Positions 17,077-27,327 of a stretch of DNA of 57,705 bases are shown piece by piece (position 1 is the stretch's first letter; each line of letters opens with the position of its first letter). Both the position numbers and the translations under genes were made by a program. The notes below the pieces were generated by a model. It saw only the letters and a list, made by a program, of their open reading frames with translations. It was not told where the DNA came from and ran no database searches. The DNA comes from Bacteroidota bacterium (GTDB taxonomy: Bacteria; Bacteroidota; Bacteroidia; Bacteroidales; UBA7960), in contig JAGXRQ010000072.1 in assembly GCA_018335675.1 (NCBI GenBank), forward strand, positions 1-57,705. The letters run 5' to 3'.

Positions 17077-19260
17077 ATGCCGTTAATTTTTTGGTTAGTT
17101 CCTATCGGTGCTGTTTTAGCTTTATCATTTGCTTATATATTTTTCAAGCAAATGATGAAACACGATGAAGGTACTGACACGATGAAAAAGATTGCTGCCC
17201 ATGTACGTAAAGGAGCATCTGCTTACTTACGTCAGCAGTACAAAGTAGTAATTATTGTGTTTGTTATTATCACAATAATTTTTTCAATTTTGGCTTATGG
17301 ATTAGGTATTCAAAATCCATGGGTACCATTCGCATTCATCACAGGTGGTGCATTTTCGGGCTTGGCCGGTTTCTTTGGGATGAAAGCCGCTACTTTTGCT
17401 TCTGCACGTGTAGCTAATGCTTGTAGAACTTCATTAAATGCCGGTTTGCGTTTAGCTTTCCGTAGTGGAGCTGTTATGGGCTTGGTAGTTGTTGGTTTAG
17501 TTCTTCTTGACATTTCAATCTGGTTTTTAGTTCTTGATCACTTTATTCCTGAAATGGCCGGTGGTTATAAGCTAATGACAATCAGCGCAGTTATGCTAAC
17601 ATTCGGTATGGGTGCATCTACTCAAGCTTTATTTGCACGTGTTGGTGGTGGTATTTATACTAAAGCTGCTGATGTTGGAGCTGACCTTGTTGGAAAAGTT
17701 GAAGCAAACATACCTGAAGATGACCCACGTAATCCTGCTACTATTGCTGATAACGTTGGTGATAACGTTGGTGATGTTGCCGGTATGGGAGCCGACTTAT
17801 TTGAGTCATTTGCTGCTTCTATTCTTGCTTCTGCCCTTCTTGGTGCTGCTGCATATATGAAAGATAGTGCACTTCAGTTTAATGCTGTAATTGCTCCTAT
17901 GGTTATTGCCGCAATAGGAACTATGCTTTCAATTCTTGGTGTTTTTATGGTTAGAACAAAAGAAGGTGCTACACAAAAACAACTTCTTAAATCATTAGGT
18001 TTAGGTGTTAATATAAGTGCAGTACTTATTGTTATTGCCTCTTACCTTGTATTGCATTTCCTTGGATTACCTGTCGGGCTATGGGGTTCTATTGTAATTG
18101 GACTTGCTGCAGGTATTGGAATTGGTCAATCTACTGAATATTTTACTGCTTCTGCATATAAACCAACACAAAAAATTGCAGCTTCAAGTTCAACAGGTCC
18201 TGCTACTGTAATTATCAGTGGTGTTGGAACTGGGTTAATTTCTGCTGCTGTTCCACTTGGAATTATTGTTGTAGCCATTACTCTTGCATTTGGATTTGCA
18301 TCTAACTTTGTTTTCAATGCATCTAATTTAAACATTGGATTATACGGAATTGGCATTGCCGCTGTTGGTATGCTATCAACATTAGGTATTACATTAGCAA
18401 CAGATGCTTATGGTCCGATTGCAGATAATGCAGGTGGAAATGCTGAAATGAGTAAATTAGGACCGGAAGTGCGCAAACGTACAGATGCTCTTGATGCACT
18501 TGGAAATACCACTGCAGCTACAGGTAAAGGTTTTGCTATAGGTAGCGCTGCCCTAACAGCACTAGCTCTTTTAGCTTCTTATTTTGAAGAAATCAGAATG
18601 ATGTTTGTTAAATTCCTTGACAAACCTCTTGAATTAATAAACGGAACACCTGCTATTGATGCTCAATTTATAGATTTTGTTCATCATTATGATATTCACC
18701 TTATGAACCCAATTGTTATTGTTGGTATTTTCTTAGGTGTGATGGCTGTGTTCTTATTTAGTGGTATGACAATGAATGCCGTAGGACGTGCAGCTCAAAA
18801 AATGGTTGACGAAGTTCGCCGTCAGTTTAAAACTATCCCCGGAATTATGGAAGGTACTGCTGAACCTGACTATGCAAAGTGTGTTGAAATTTCAACTAAA
18901 GGTGCACAGAAAGAAATGCTTGCACCATCTCTAATTGCATTATTAATTCCTGTAGTTGTAGGATTGGTATTTGGAGTTGCAGGTATTGCAGGTTTACTTA
19001 TTGGAACAATTTCAAGCGGTTTTGCACTTGCTATCTTTATGGCAAACGCAGGAGGAGCTTGGGATAACGCTAAGAAATATGTTGAAGAAGGTCATTATGG
19101 AGGAAAAGGCTCTGACAATCACAAAGCAACCGTTATTGGTGATACAGTTGGTGATCCATTCAAAGATACTTCAGGCCCAAGTTTAAATATTCTTATCAAA
19201 CTTATGGTAATGGCTTCTGTTGTAACCGTTGGTGTGGCAGTTTCTTATCATCTTTTGTAA
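17077..19260 (+). CDS. hppA: Membrane-bound proton/sodium-pumping pyrophosphatase
   Basis: The 727-residue polytopic enzyme hydrolyses pyrophosphate and pumps cations out. The catalytic signature is [19 protein letters not shown] (about residues 199-217), followed by [19 protein letters not shown]; the second site is [31 protein letters not shown] has Ala (about 480) where K+-independent enzymes have Lys, so it should need K+. Glu243 in DLFESF lies where Na+-transporting types keep their ion-binding Glu. Thr89, Phe93 and Asp145 resemble residues I recall for the dual Na+/H+ Bacteroides subfamily; this is from memory. The gene is monocistronic, with a strong ribosome site and a terminator. Confidence 0.96.
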   Translation: MPLIFWLVPIGAVLALSFAYIFFKQMMKHDEGTDTMKKIAAHVRKGASAYLRQQYKVVIIVFVIITIIFSILAYGLGIQNPWVPFAFITGGAFSGLAGFFGMKAATFASARVANACRTSLNAGLRLAFRSGAVMGLVVVGLVLLDISIWFLVLDHFIPEMAGGYKLMTISAVMLTFGMGASTQALFARVGGGIYTKAADVGADLVGKVEANIPEDDPRNPATIADNVGDNVGDVAGMGADLFESFAASILASALLGAAAYMKDSALQFNAVIAPMVIAAIGTMLSILGVFMVRTKEGATQKQLLKSLGLGVNISAVLIVIASYLVLHFLGLPVGLWGSIVIGLAAGIGIGQSTEYFTASAYKPTQKIAASSSTGPATVIISGVGTGLISAAVPLGIIVVAITLAFGFASNFVFNASNLNIGLYGIGIAAVGMLSTLGITLATDAYGPIADNAGGNAEMSKLGPEVRKRTDALDALGNTTAATGKGFAIGSAALTALALLASYFEEIRMMFVKFLDKPLELINGTPAIDAQFIDFVHHYDIHLMNPIVIVGIFLGVMAVFLFSGMTMNAVGRAAQKMVDEVRRQFKTIPGIMEGTAEPDYAKCVEISTKGAQKEMLAPSLIALLIPVVVGLVFGVAGIAGLLIGTISSGFALAIFMANAGGAWDNAKKYVEEGHYGGKGSDNHKATVIGDTVGDPFKDTSGPSLNILIKLMVMASVVTVGVAVSYHLL

Positions 19261-19279
19261 GAATCTAATCAATAAAAAC

Positions 19280-19318
19280 AAAACCCCTGTTGCTTAACGT
19301 TTCAGGGGTTTTTTGTTT
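19280..19318 (+). terminator. Rho-independent terminator after hppA
   Basis: A 10-base-pair stem (aaaacccctg with caggggtttt) and a 13-base loop are followed by a T-rich run, about 20 bases after the hppA stop. Confidence 0.85.
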
Positions 19319-19429
19319 CTACAAAGGATATCGGTGCGCTGCACCTAAAACCCCAAAACCCAAACCCTCCTAAAAATACCCCAACTATACATTAAGTTTA
19401 TTTAATAAACAATTGTAAAGTTTATGTGT

Positions 19430-19437
19430 TATCTTTG
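19430..19437 (+). promoter_or_regulatory. Predicted -7 box of the acyl-CoA ligase gene (TATCTTTG)
   Basis: An exact TAnnTTTG match with a leader of about 15 bases before the ATG at 19459. Confidence 0.55.
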
Positions 19438-19458
19438 CGCATCATTTAAAAAACGCTT

Positions 19459-21144
19459 ATGGCAGATCTTAAAGTTCTTACATTCAATGCATTACTAAAT
19501 AACAGTGCAAAGTTGTATTCGGATAATGTTGCTTTATCCTATATTGGACAAAAACCTCTTACTTACAGAGATGTTAAAAGTCTAAGTGACAATCTAAGTT
19601 TATTCTTGGCAAAAAAAGGGATAAAAAAAGGCGATAAAGTTGCCTTACTCGGACCAAATATGCCAAATTGGGGCGTCACATATCTTGGTGTAACAGGCAT
19701 GGGTGCTGTAATTGTACCTATTCTTACAGAGTTTTCAGGTGTTGAAATCAAAAAGATTCTAGAGCATAGTGAAGCAAAAGCTATAATTGTTTCCGATAAA
19801 TTAACCGACACTCTTAAGGGTAATATTCCTGAGAATGTTTATGTGTCAGTTATACTTGAAACCTTTCAGGAAATTAATACATATGCATTAAATATTGAGG
19901 GGAAAGCTGAACTTTCGACTGAAGATAATAAAGGTTTCGAAGGAATAGAACTATCTGTTCCCGAAGAAAATGACCTTGCTGCAATTTTATACACATCTGG
20001 TACAACAGGTAACCCCAAAGGTGTTATGCTAAGCCATTTGAATATCGTTTCAAATGCCGTAAATACTATCATGCATATTCAAAAAGTTACTGAAACAGAT
20101 AGAATGCTTTCAGTATTGCCATTGTCACATACATATGAATGTACAATTGGATTAATTATTCCAATGATGACAGGAGCTTCAGTTTATTATCTTGATAAGC
20201 CGCCAACAGCTTCGGTTTTATTACCGGCAATGGCAGCATTAAAGCCAACAATGATGCTAACGGTGCCTCTAATCATAGAGAAAGTATATAAAGTGCAAGT
20301 GTTACCAAAGCTCACTAAAAGTCCTGTACTAAGAACTTTAGGCAAAGTAAGATTTTTCAAAAAGTTTTTCCATAAACTTGCCGGTAAAAAGATTTATAAG
20401 GCATTTGGCGGAAATCTTCATTTTTTTGGTATTGGTGGCGCAAAACTTGACGCTGAAGTTGAACAGTTTTTGAGAGATGCTAAGTTCCCATATGCTATTG
20501 GCTATGGACTTACAGAAACATCGCCATTACTTGCAGGATGTGCTCCTTCTATTACTAAACTGCAATCAACAGGATTCAACATTCCAGGACAAGAAATGAA
20601 AATTCTAGATCCAGACCCAAATACAGGAGAAGGTGAAATTGTTGCAAAAGGGCCAAATGTAATGAAAGGTTATTATAAAGAACCCGAAAAAACTCGTGAA
20701 GTATTCACAGAAGATGGTTGGTTTAAAACAGGCGACTTAGGAGCGTTTGACGAAGATGGGTACTTATATATCAGAGGCCGACTGAAAAATATGATAATTG
20801 GCCCGAGCGGTGAAAATATATATCCTGAAGATATTGAGGCTGTTATTAATAATCAAAGCGGAGTTCTCGAATCATTAGTGTTTGAGCTCAAAGGGAAATT
20901 GGTTGCAAAAGTGCATCTTAACTACGAAGAAATTGAACACAGATATCAGCATTTGAAAGAATCTGCTCATAATTGGAAAGACCATATGCAGGATGTTGTT
21001 AATGAAAAGCTTAAAGAAATACATCAAAGAGTAAACTCCAGCATAAATAAGTTTTCTAGAATTAATATGATTGTTGAGCAACAAACTCCATTCGAAAAAA
21101 CTCCAACGAAAAAAATCAAAAGGTTTATGCACATGCAGCATTAA
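19459..21144 (+). CDS. AMP-dependent long-chain fatty acid--CoA ligase
   Basis: The 561-residue adenylate-forming enzyme activates carboxylic acids, most likely fatty acids, to CoA thioesters. The P-loop-like AILYTSGTTGNPKGVMLSH (about residues 177-195), GYGLTETSPLLAG (A5 motif), GWFKTGDLGAFDEDGYLYIRGR (A7/A8) and the A10 lysine region TPTKKIKRF are all present. No peptidyl carrier domain is attached. It is flanked by terminators on both sides, so it is expressed alone. The exact chain length cannot be read from the sequence. Confidence 0.92.
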   Translation: MADLKVLTFNALLNNSAKLYSDNVALSYIGQKPLTYRDVKSLSDNLSLFLAKKGIKKGDKVALLGPNMPNWGVTYLGVTGMGAVIVPILTEFSGVEIKKILEHSEAKAIIVSDKLTDTLKGNIPENVYVSVILETFQEINTYALNIEGKAELSTEDNKGFEGIELSVPEENDLAAILYTSGTTGNPKGVMLSHLNIVSNAVNTIMHIQKVTETDRMLSVLPLSHTYECTIGLIIPMMTGASVYYLDKPPTASVLLPAMAALKPTMMLTVPLIIEKVYKVQVLPKLTKSPVLRTLGKVRFFKKFFHKLAGKKIYKAFGGNLHFFGIGGAKLDAEVEQFLRDAKFPYAIGYGLTETSPLLAGCAPSITKLQSTGFNIPGQEMKILDPDPNTGEGEIVAKGPNVMKGYYKEPEKTREVFTEDGWFKTGDLGAFDEDGYLYIRGRLKNMIIGPSGENIYPEDIEAVINNQSGVLESLVFELKGKLVAKVHLNYEEIEHRYQHLKESAHNWKDHMQDVVNEKLKEIHQRVNSSINKFSRINMIVEQQTPFEKTPTKKIKRFMHMQH

Positions 21145-21157
21145 ACATTACACAAAT

Positions 21158-21193
21158 AAAAAAACCGGCTTATTATTGTAAGCCGGTTTTTTT
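21158..21193. terminator. Bidirectional terminator between the acyl-CoA ligase and gcvP genes
   Basis: A 15-base-pair stem (seven A-T pairs plus ccggctta with taagccgg) surrounds a 6-base loop. The A and T runs on the two sides serve both convergent genes. Confidence 0.9.
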
Positions 21194-21213
21194 GTATCCA
21201 TTAATATCGTCTA

Positions 21214-24096
21214 TTATTGCACATAGCTTTCAATAGGCTCACATGTACAAACAAGGTTTCTATCCCCATATGCATCATCGATACGAGTTACAGATGGGAA
21301 ATACTTCATTTCCTCAGACCATGATGCAGGGAATGCAGCTTCTTCTCTTGAATACGGGAAGTTCCATTCGTTACCAGCAACCATTTTTGCAGTATGAGGA
21401 GCATTTTTAAGAACGTTATTTACCTTATCAGCTTTGCCATCTTCAATAGCCTGAATTTCCTTTCTAATAGAAATCATGGCATTAATAAAACGGTCGAGTT
21501 CTTTCAAAGGCTCACTTTCCGTTGGTTCAACCATTAAAGTTCCTACAACAGGGAAGGCCACGGTTGGTGCGTGGAAACCATAGTCCATAAGACGCTTAGC
21601 CACATCAATAGCATCAATCTCTACTGCACGTTTAAACGGGTTGCAATCAAGTATCATTTCGTGAGCAACGTTACCATTTTTACCTGTGTAAAGAATTTTA
21701 TAATGATCTTTTAAGGCAGCTTTCAAGTAGTTTGCACTTAAAATGGCAACTTTAGTAGCGTCTCTAAGAGCTTTTCCACCCATCAGCTTAATGTAAGCAT
21801 AAGAAATAGTAAGAACAAAAGCACTTCCATAAGGTGCGCTGGCAACCGGTGCAATTCCGGTTTCACCGCCGGTTTTATGCATAGGATGACCAGGGAGAAA
21901 CTTAACAAGATGCTCGGCAACACCTATTGGTCCAACGCCGGGGCCTCCACCACCGTGAGGTATTGCAAATGTTTTATGAAGGTTAAGATGGCAAACATCA
22001 GCTCCGCAAATAGCAGGATTAGTAAGACCAACTTGGGCATTCATGTTAGCTCCATCCATATAAACCTGTCCGCCGTTATCATGAATAATCTTGGTTATTT
22101 CAAGAATTTCTTCTTCAAAAACGCCGTGAGTAGAAGGATAAGTTACCATTACAGCAGCCAAATGATCTTTGTGCTCAATTGCTTTTGCCCTTAAATCTTC
22201 AACATCAATATTTCCATTTTCATCACACTTCACAACAACAACCTTCATACCGGCCATAACAGCGCTAGCTGGGTTAGTACCATGAGCAGATGAAGGAATC
22301 AGAGCAACATCTCTATGTACGTCGCCTCTGCTTGCATGGTATGCACTGATAACCATAAGTCCGGCATATTCTCCTGTAGCACCGGAGTTTGGCATAAAAG
22401 AGATGCCTGCAAAACCGGTGATTTCGCAAAGGTCTTTTTCCAATCCTCTGATTAGCTCCAGATAACCTTCGGCTTGAAAATCAGGAACAAATGGATGAAT
22501 ATTTCCAAATTCCGGCCAGCTTAGGGCAAACATTTCAGATGCAGCATTAAGTTTCATAGTACAAGAACCTAGAGGAATCATAGTGCGGTTCAATGCAAGG
22601 TCTTTATTTTCAAGCTTCTTCATATATCTCATCATATCTGTTTCAGAATGATAAGTATTGAAAACTTCATGCTTAAGATATTCTGACTTTCTAAGAAGAT
22701 TTTGAGGAATGGAAGAAATACTTTCACATTCGGAAATTTTACAACTGCATTTATTATATTCTTTAGAATTAGCTTTTGCAAAAATTGAAAGAATATTATT
22801 AATATCTGAACCTGTTGTTAATTCATCAATACTAATACCGATATGTTTTTCGTCAATATAACGGAAGTTCATATTTTCAGCCTCTGCCATTTGTCTGATA
22901 TTCTCAGCAAAGACGTTTTGCGGAAGCTCTATATGCAAAGTATCGAAGAAGTTTTTGTTAAGTTGCTTATAGCCCAGCTTTTCAATGTCGGTTGACAAAC
23001 AAGAAGCAAGGCAATTGATATGTTTAGAAATTTTCTTTAACCCTTTCGGTCCGTGATAAGCAGCGTACATTCCGGCCATTATAGCTAAAAGAGCCTGAGC
23101 AGTACAAATATTGGAAGTAGCTTTTTCGCGTTTGATATGCTGTTCGCGTGTTTGAAGCGCCATTCTTAAAGCTCTATTTCCATTTCTGTCTATAGAAACA
23201 CCAATAATTCTTCCCGGCACCTGTCTTTTGAATTCATCTTTAGTTGCGAAAAATCCTGCGTGCGGACCACCGTATCCCATAGGAACACCAAATCTTTGAG
23301 CAGACCCAACTACAACATCAGCACCCCATTCTCCCGGAGGCGTGAGCAATGTAAGGCTTAACAAATCTGCAGCAACAATAACTTTCACTCCGTGTTCGTG
23401 CAACTTCCTTGTGAATTCATAATAATCACAAACATATCCTTTATCATCAGGATACTGAATAATTGCACCAAAGAAAGAATTATCAATTGGGCAAGCAGTA
23501 TTATCACCAATAACAAGCTCTATTCCTAGAGGAGCAGCCCTATTAACCAGAACAGCTATTGTTTGAGGAAATATTCTATCTGAAACAAAAAACTTTACAA
23601 CATTGTTTTTAACAGCATCCCTAGATCTAGAATTAAAAAACATAATCATAGCCTCAGCAGCAGCAGAACCTTCATCCAATAAAGAAGCATTAGCAATTTC
23701 TAATCCCGTAAGATCTGTTATCATTGTTTGATAATTCAAAAGAGCTTCTAGTCTGCCCTGAGATATCTCAGCCTGATAGGGAGTGTAGGCTGTGTACCAG
23801 CCTGGGTTTTCCAAAATATTTCGTTGAATTACACCCGGAAGAATAGTGTTATAATAGCCCATTCCAATGAAGCTTTTATAAAGTCTGTTTTTCTTACCAA
23901 GAGTGCGCAAGTGACAAATAAGTTCATTTTCATTAAGACCATCAGGCAAATTCATATCTTTTTTAAGCCTGATTGATGAGGGAATAGTTTTATCAATTAA
24001 CTCATCTATAGATTTTACTCCAATGATTTTCAGCATTTTATCAACATCTTCTTCCTGAATACCATTATGACGGGACAAAAAATTGTTAGTTATCAT
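21214..24096 (-). CDS. gcvP: Glycine dehydrogenase (aminomethyl-transferring), P-protein of the glycine cleavage system
   Basis: A full single-chain P-protein, 960 residues from the ATG at 24096; a longer frame to 24135 adds an unlikely hydrophobic start. It decarboxylates glycine and passes the aminomethyl group to GcvH. The N-terminal half has [18 protein letters not shown] and [20 protein letters not shown]. The C-terminal half holds the PLP lysine in [21 protein letters not shown]. No gcvT or gcvH is in the window. It lies 61 bases downstream of iorB on the same strand, so partial co-transcription is possible. I saw no glycine riboswitch in that spacer. Confidence 0.97.
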   Translation of the reverse strand: MITNNFLSRHNGIQEEDVDKMLKIIGVKSIDELIDKTIPSSIRLKKDMNLPDGLNENELICHLRTLGKKNRLYKSFIGMGYYNTILPGVIQRNILENPGWYTAYTPYQAEISQGRLEALLNYQTMITDLTGLEIANASLLDEGSAAAEAMIMFFNSRSRDAVKNNVVKFFVSDRIFPQTIAVLVNRAAPLGIELVIGDNTACPIDNSFFGAIIQYPDDKGYVCDYYEFTRKLHEHGVKVIVAADLLSLTLLTPPGEWGADVVVGSAQRFGVPMGYGGPHAGFFATKDEFKRQVPGRIIGVSIDRNGNRALRMALQTREQHIKREKATSNICTAQALLAIMAGMYAAYHGPKGLKKISKHINCLASCLSTDIEKLGYKQLNKNFFDTLHIELPQNVFAENIRQMAEAENMNFRYIDEKHIGISIDELTTGSDINNILSIFAKANSKEYNKCSCKISECESISSIPQNLLRKSEYLKHEVFNTYHSETDMMRYMKKLENKDLALNRTMIPLGSCTMKLNAASEMFALSWPEFGNIHPFVPDFQAEGYLELIRGLEKDLCEITGFAGISFMPNSGATGEYAGLMVISAYHASRGDVHRDVALIPSSAHGTNPASAVMAGMKVVVVKCDENGNIDVEDLRAKAIEHKDHLAAVMVTYPSTHGVFEEEILEITKIIHDNGGQVYMDGANMNAQVGLTNPAICGADVCHLNLHKTFAIPHGGGGPGVGPIGVAEHLVKFLPGHPMHKTGGETGIAPVASAPYGSAFVLTISYAYIKLMGGKALRDATKVAILSANYLKAALKDHYKILYTGKNGNVAHEMILDCNPFKRAVEIDAIDVAKRLMDYGFHAPTVAFPVVGTLMVEPTESEPLKELDRFINAMISIRKEIQAIEDGKADKVNNVLKNAPHTAKMVAGNEWNFPYSREEAAFPASWSEEMKYFPSVTRIDDAYGDRNLVCTCEPIESYVQ

Positions 24097-24157
24097 ATAA
24101 TGTAAATTTTTATAAAGCAATAAGAAAACTGTCAACTATATAAACTACCTAAAAACA

Positions 24158-24742
24158 TTATTGTTTGCTTTGCTGTGCAAATTTTCTTCCTGATTCTAAA
24201 GCATTAATGTTAAGATCAACTACATCCTGTCCTTTTTTGCCGAAAATTGCTTTAATGGCATTTTTAAGTTTTTCAAAATCAATATCAAGGTAAGGAGATG
24301 CAGCACCAAGAATAACCATATTTGCAGCTTTTGCAGAGCCAAGGTCTGACGCAATTGTTTCAGCGTCAATTGCAACATTATGAGGTTGTTTTTTTATCTC
24401 AGCCAAAACCTTAGCTTCATCAGGATAATTTACTATATTGATGAAAGGCTTTGTGTTGGTAATAATCCATCCATCATGCTTTAAAAATGGCAGATATCTT
24501 AAAGACTCCATTGGTTCAACAGAAATAATCATATCGGCCGAACTATAAGCAATAAGGTCGGATGCGATTTCCTTGTCGGAAATTCTAAGATGAGACTGAA
24601 CATCTCCCCCACGCTGGCTCATACCGTGAACTTCGGCTTGTTTCAAATGCAGACCGTCTTCAAGTGCAGCATATCCAATAATTGCTGCTATTGACAATAT
24701 ACCTTGACCACCTACTCCTGCTAGAATTATATCTTTCTTCAT
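24158..24742 (-). CDS. iorB: Indolepyruvate ferredoxin oxidoreductase, beta subunit
   Basis: The 194-residue small subunit matches the gamma-type domain of 2-oxoacid:ferredoxin oxidoreductases. AGVGGQGILSIAAIIGYAAL is the typical opening glycine motif, and VHGMSQRGGDVQSHLR and DMIISVEPMESLRYLPFL follow. With IorA it oxidatively decarboxylates aryl pyruvates (from Trp, Phe, Tyr) to acyl-CoA, or runs in reverse. The gene is 18 bases after iorA. Confidence 0.95.
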   Translation of the reverse strand: MKKDIILAGVGGQGILSIAAIIGYAALEDGLHLKQAEVHGMSQRGGDVQSHLRISDKEIASDLIAYSSADMIISVEPMESLRYLPFLKHDGWIITNTKPFINIVNYPDEAKVLAEIKKQPHNVAIDAETIASDLGSAKAANMVILGAASPYLDIDFEKLKNAIKAIFGKKGQDVVDLNINALESGRKFAQQSKQ

Positions 24743-24760
24743 TTTACTATGTTTTTTCGA

Positions 24761-26374
24761 TTAATTTTTTGCTTTTTCCTTGAATTTTTCTCTCATCCTT
24801 TTATTGAGAGTCTGAATACACTCCCTGCGAGGAATGATCACAGAAACACCATTATATTCTAGCTCTTCCTTCATGATAGCAAGATTTTCTTCATGATGTT
24901 TTTTAAGAGGTTTCAATACCCTGATATGATCTTCCTCAACACCAACGCCTTTACAAATTGCTTCAATTTTGTCGAGAGCTGCAGAAGGTTGTCCTCCAGT
25001 CATACCTGTTGTTGCATTATCAAGTATTATAACAGTAATATTAGACTTATCATTTACGGCATCAAGAAGACCGGTAATACCAGAGTGAGTAAAAGTACTA
25101 TCGCCAATTACAGCAACCGCAGGAAACATGCCCGCATCGGCAGCACCTTTAGCCATTGTGATTGATGCGCCCATGTCAACACAAGTATTGATAGATTCGT
25201 AAGGTGGTAAAGCGCTAAGGGTATAGCAACCAATATCAGAGAAAACTCTTCCTTTTGCCCACTTTTCAAGAGCTTCGTTAAGCGCAACAAAGCTATCAAT
25301 GTGAGGACATCCTTTGCAAAGTGATGGCGGGCGACCGGCAACAAGTTCAGGAATTGGCTTAACATCAGGAACTTTCATTCCAAGAGCTTTAGCAACAATG
25401 GTTGGATTAAGTTCTCCATCCCTTGGTACGCTTCCATCAAGACGACCTTTTATTTCTTTTCCAAGAGATAGAGCACCTTTTAGTAATTCTTCGACAATAG
25501 GATATCCATCTTCCAATACAAGAATTTTGTCACATTCATTGTAAATCTTTCTGATTAGCTCAGTTGGCGTTGGGTATTGAGACAGTTTAAGCACAGGGTA
25601 AGGCACAACTCTATCCGGATAATTTTCCATTAAATAGTTATAGGCCAAACCGCAAGCGATTATACCCATGCTTTTATCTTTACCGTCAATATACTTGTTG
25701 TAACCTGAGTTGTGACTATCTTTCTCAAATGCGGGTTGATTATTAAGAAGGTCTTTATATTGTTTTCTGGCAATAGCAGGAAGAAGAACAAACTGCCTAA
25801 GATTTTCCGGAAGTTTATTTTGATTTTGTTCTCTTGAAGGCTTGCGAACAACTCCAGATCTTGAGTGAGCGAGACGAGTTGTAATTCTAAGCATTACAGG
25901 TATTTTGAACTTTTCAGAAAGGTCGAATCCATAATGTACCATATCATAAGCTTCTTGTTGGTTTGAAGGCTCAAGAATAGGTATCATTGCAAACTTTCCG
26001 AAAAACCTAGAATCCTGCTCATTTTGTGAAGAGTGCATAGAGGGGTCGTCGGCAACAACAAAAATTAAACCGCCGTTTGCACCTGTAACAGAAGAGTTGA
26101 TAAAAGGGTCGGCAGCAACATTTAATCCTACGTGCTTCATACACACCATTGCGCGTTTGCCGGCATAACTCATACCAAGAGCAGCTTCAGCTGAGGTTTT
26201 CTCATTGGCAGTCCAACTTGCCACTATCCCTTTTTGTTTGGCTTCCTTTGAAGCATGAACATATTCGGTAATTTCGGTTGATGGAGTGCCCGGGTAAGCA
26301 TATATTCCGGAAATGCCGGCATCGATTGCACCCTGAGCAATAGCCTCATCTCCAAGCAAAAGTAATTTCTGCAT
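24761..26374 (-). CDS. iorA: Indolepyruvate ferredoxin oxidoreductase, alpha subunit (no ferredoxin domain)
   Basis: The 537-residue subunit begins MQKLLLLGDEAIAQGAIDAGISGIYAYPGTPSTEI, the pyrimidine-binding domain. Its C-terminal TPP-binding domain shows DIGCYTLSALPPYESINTCVDMG, then GDSTFTHSGITGL with DNATTGMTGGQPS. A CKGCPH pair is internal. The archaeal enzyme ends in a two-cluster ferredoxin domain (CxxCxxCxxxCP repeats); here the protein stops soon after IIPRRECIQTL with no such motif, so clusters must come from another protein. The length agrees with shorter Bacteroidota forms as I remember them. Its own -7 box lies about 46 bases upstream. Confidence 0.94.
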   Translation of the reverse strand: MQKLLLLGDEAIAQGAIDAGISGIYAYPGTPSTEITEYVHASKEAKQKGIVASWTANEKTSAEAALGMSYAGKRAMVCMKHVGLNVAADPFINSSVTGANGGLIFVVADDPSMHSSQNEQDSRFFGKFAMIPILEPSNQQEAYDMVHYGFDLSEKFKIPVMLRITTRLAHSRSGVVRKPSREQNQNKLPENLRQFVLLPAIARKQYKDLLNNQPAFEKDSHNSGYNKYIDGKDKSMGIIACGLAYNYLMENYPDRVVPYPVLKLSQYPTPTELIRKIYNECDKILVLEDGYPIVEELLKGALSLGKEIKGRLDGSVPRDGELNPTIVAKALGMKVPDVKPIPELVAGRPPSLCKGCPHIDSFVALNEALEKWAKGRVFSDIGCYTLSALPPYESINTCVDMGASITMAKGAADAGMFPAVAVIGDSTFTHSGITGLLDAVNDKSNITVIILDNATTGMTGGQPSAALDKIEAICKGVGVEEDHIRVLKPLKKHHEENLAIMKEELEYNGVSVIIPRRECIQTLNKRMREKFKEKAKN

Positions 26375-26419
26375 ATTTACTGGATTTTTATGGATTTATT
26401 TATTGATTTTGAACGCTTA

Positions 26420-26440
26420 CAAAACTAAAAAAATTAGTTT
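26420..26440 (-). promoter_or_regulatory. Predicted iorAB promoter -7 box (TAGTTTTG, 26420-26427) inside an inverted repeat
   Basis: The box overlaps a dyad AAACTAA / TTAGTTT (26422-26428 and 26434-26440, 5-base centre). The overlap suggests a possible operator, but no regulator is encoded next to it. Confidence 0.4.
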
Positions 26441-26513
26441 GATTAGGGGAAAATATTTCAACGGAAATAGTTAATTTTTGTTTTTTTTTGAAGGGGTAGA
26501 AGAAAACAAGCCT

Positions 26514-26610
26514 GTAGAGACGTGCCCGTAGAGACGTGCCTGCAGGCACGTCTCTACTTGGACCGCATTGATATGTAATTGTAGAGACGCGCCTTTTGGC
26601 GCGTCTCTAC
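26514..26610. repeat. Palindromic REP-like elements (gtagagacgtgcc family), three units
   Basis: A half unit at 26514-26527 precedes a perfect 30-base palindrome at 26528-26557 (two 15-base arms). A second hairpin follows at 26581-26610 (13-base arms, 4-base loop; gtagagacgcgcc). The same core occurs again at 39706-39725. The 317-base gap between iorA and the next start otherwise holds only the two promoters. Confidence 0.9.
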
Positions 26611-26657
26611 CACATTATCTCCGCTCACCTACCCTATGCTTTTCCCAATTCTTTTAT

Positions 26658-26665
26658 TACCTTTG
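26658..26665 (+). promoter_or_regulatory. Predicted -7 box TACCTTTG for the ACP phosphodiesterase gene
   Basis: A TAnnTTTG match 26 bases before the ATG at 26692. It excludes the longer in-frame start at 26596, which would run through the repeat and the promoter. Confidence 0.5.
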
Positions 26666-26691
26666 AGGCGTTATTTCTGAAAACGATTCCG

Positions 26692-27273
26692 ATGAATTTT
26701 CTGGCTCACATATATTTATCTCATGATGACGAGAACCTTGTTCTTGGAAATTTCATTGCCGACATGGTAAAAGGAAGGCAAATTGAGGCCTTTAGTCCTG
26801 AGATAATCCGCGGTATTCTACTACACAGAAAAATAGATCATTTTACAGATACTCATGATGTTTTTTTAAAAAGCAAAAAAAGGCTTGCAGAGAAATATCG
26901 GCATTACTCAGGAGTTTTGGTAGATATGTTTTATGATCATTTTTTGGCTAAATATTGGCAGGATTATAGCGATGAAGACATTAATGATTTTGTAAAAAAC
27001 GCTTACGACATCCTACTTAAAAATTATATAATACTGCCTCCAAGAGCTAAAAAGATACTGCCATTTATGATTGCATCAAATTGGCTTGTAAATTATGCCG
27101 AACTCGGCAGTCTTCAGAAACGCTTAGCAGGCATGGCAAAACGCACCACTTTCGAATCCGGAATGGAGAATGCGGTTTATGATCTAAGAGAAAACTACGA
27201 CCTTTTTCTTCAGGAGTTTAAGTGCTTTTTCCCTCAGCTTGAGGAGTTTGTTGTTAAGGAGATTGGTCGGTAG
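26692..27273 (+). CDS. Acyl carrier protein phosphodiesterase (DUF479/AcpH family)
   Basis: From the ATG at 26692 the protein has 193 residues, like E. coli AcpH. AcpH removes the phosphopantetheine arm from ACP and belongs to the HD-like metal hydrolases. The start MNFLAHIYLS, then LVLGNFIADMVKG with the conserved Asp, HRKIDHFTDTH and YSGVLVDMFYDHFLA, carry the expected His and Asp metal ligands. The stop codon lies inside a short degenerate repeat tract. It stands alone, convergent with mqnD. Confidence 0.88.
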   Translation: MNFLAHIYLSHDDENLVLGNFIADMVKGRQIEAFSPEIIRGILLHRKIDHFTDTHDVFLKSKKRLAEKYRHYSGVLVDMFYDHFLAKYWQDYSDEDINDFVKNAYDILLKNYIILPPRAKKILPFMIASNWLVNYAELGSLQKRLAGMAKRTTFESGMENAVYDLRENYDLFLQEFKCFFPQLEEFVVKEIGR

Positions 27274-27315
27274 TCGAGAGTCGGTAGTCGAAAGTCGAAA
27301 GTGGGTAGTGGGAAG
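27265..27315. repeat. Degenerate tandem tract (agtcgaaagtcg / ggtagtcg units)
   Basis: About 50 bases of imperfect gtcggtagtcgagag-type units start in the last codons of the ACP phosphodiesterase gene and run into the convergent spacer. There is no coding potential beyond the stop at 27271-27273. Confidence 0.75.
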
Positions 27316-27327
27316 TTATAAAATTAG

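Noticed and set aside
24097-24157. Glycine riboswitch upstream of gcvP
   Set aside because: The spacer is only 61 bases and shows none of the paired aptamer elements.
26596-26691. Longer N-terminus of the ACP phosphodiesterase
   Set aside because: It would be translated from repeat and promoter DNA; the family N-terminus begins at the ATG at 26692.
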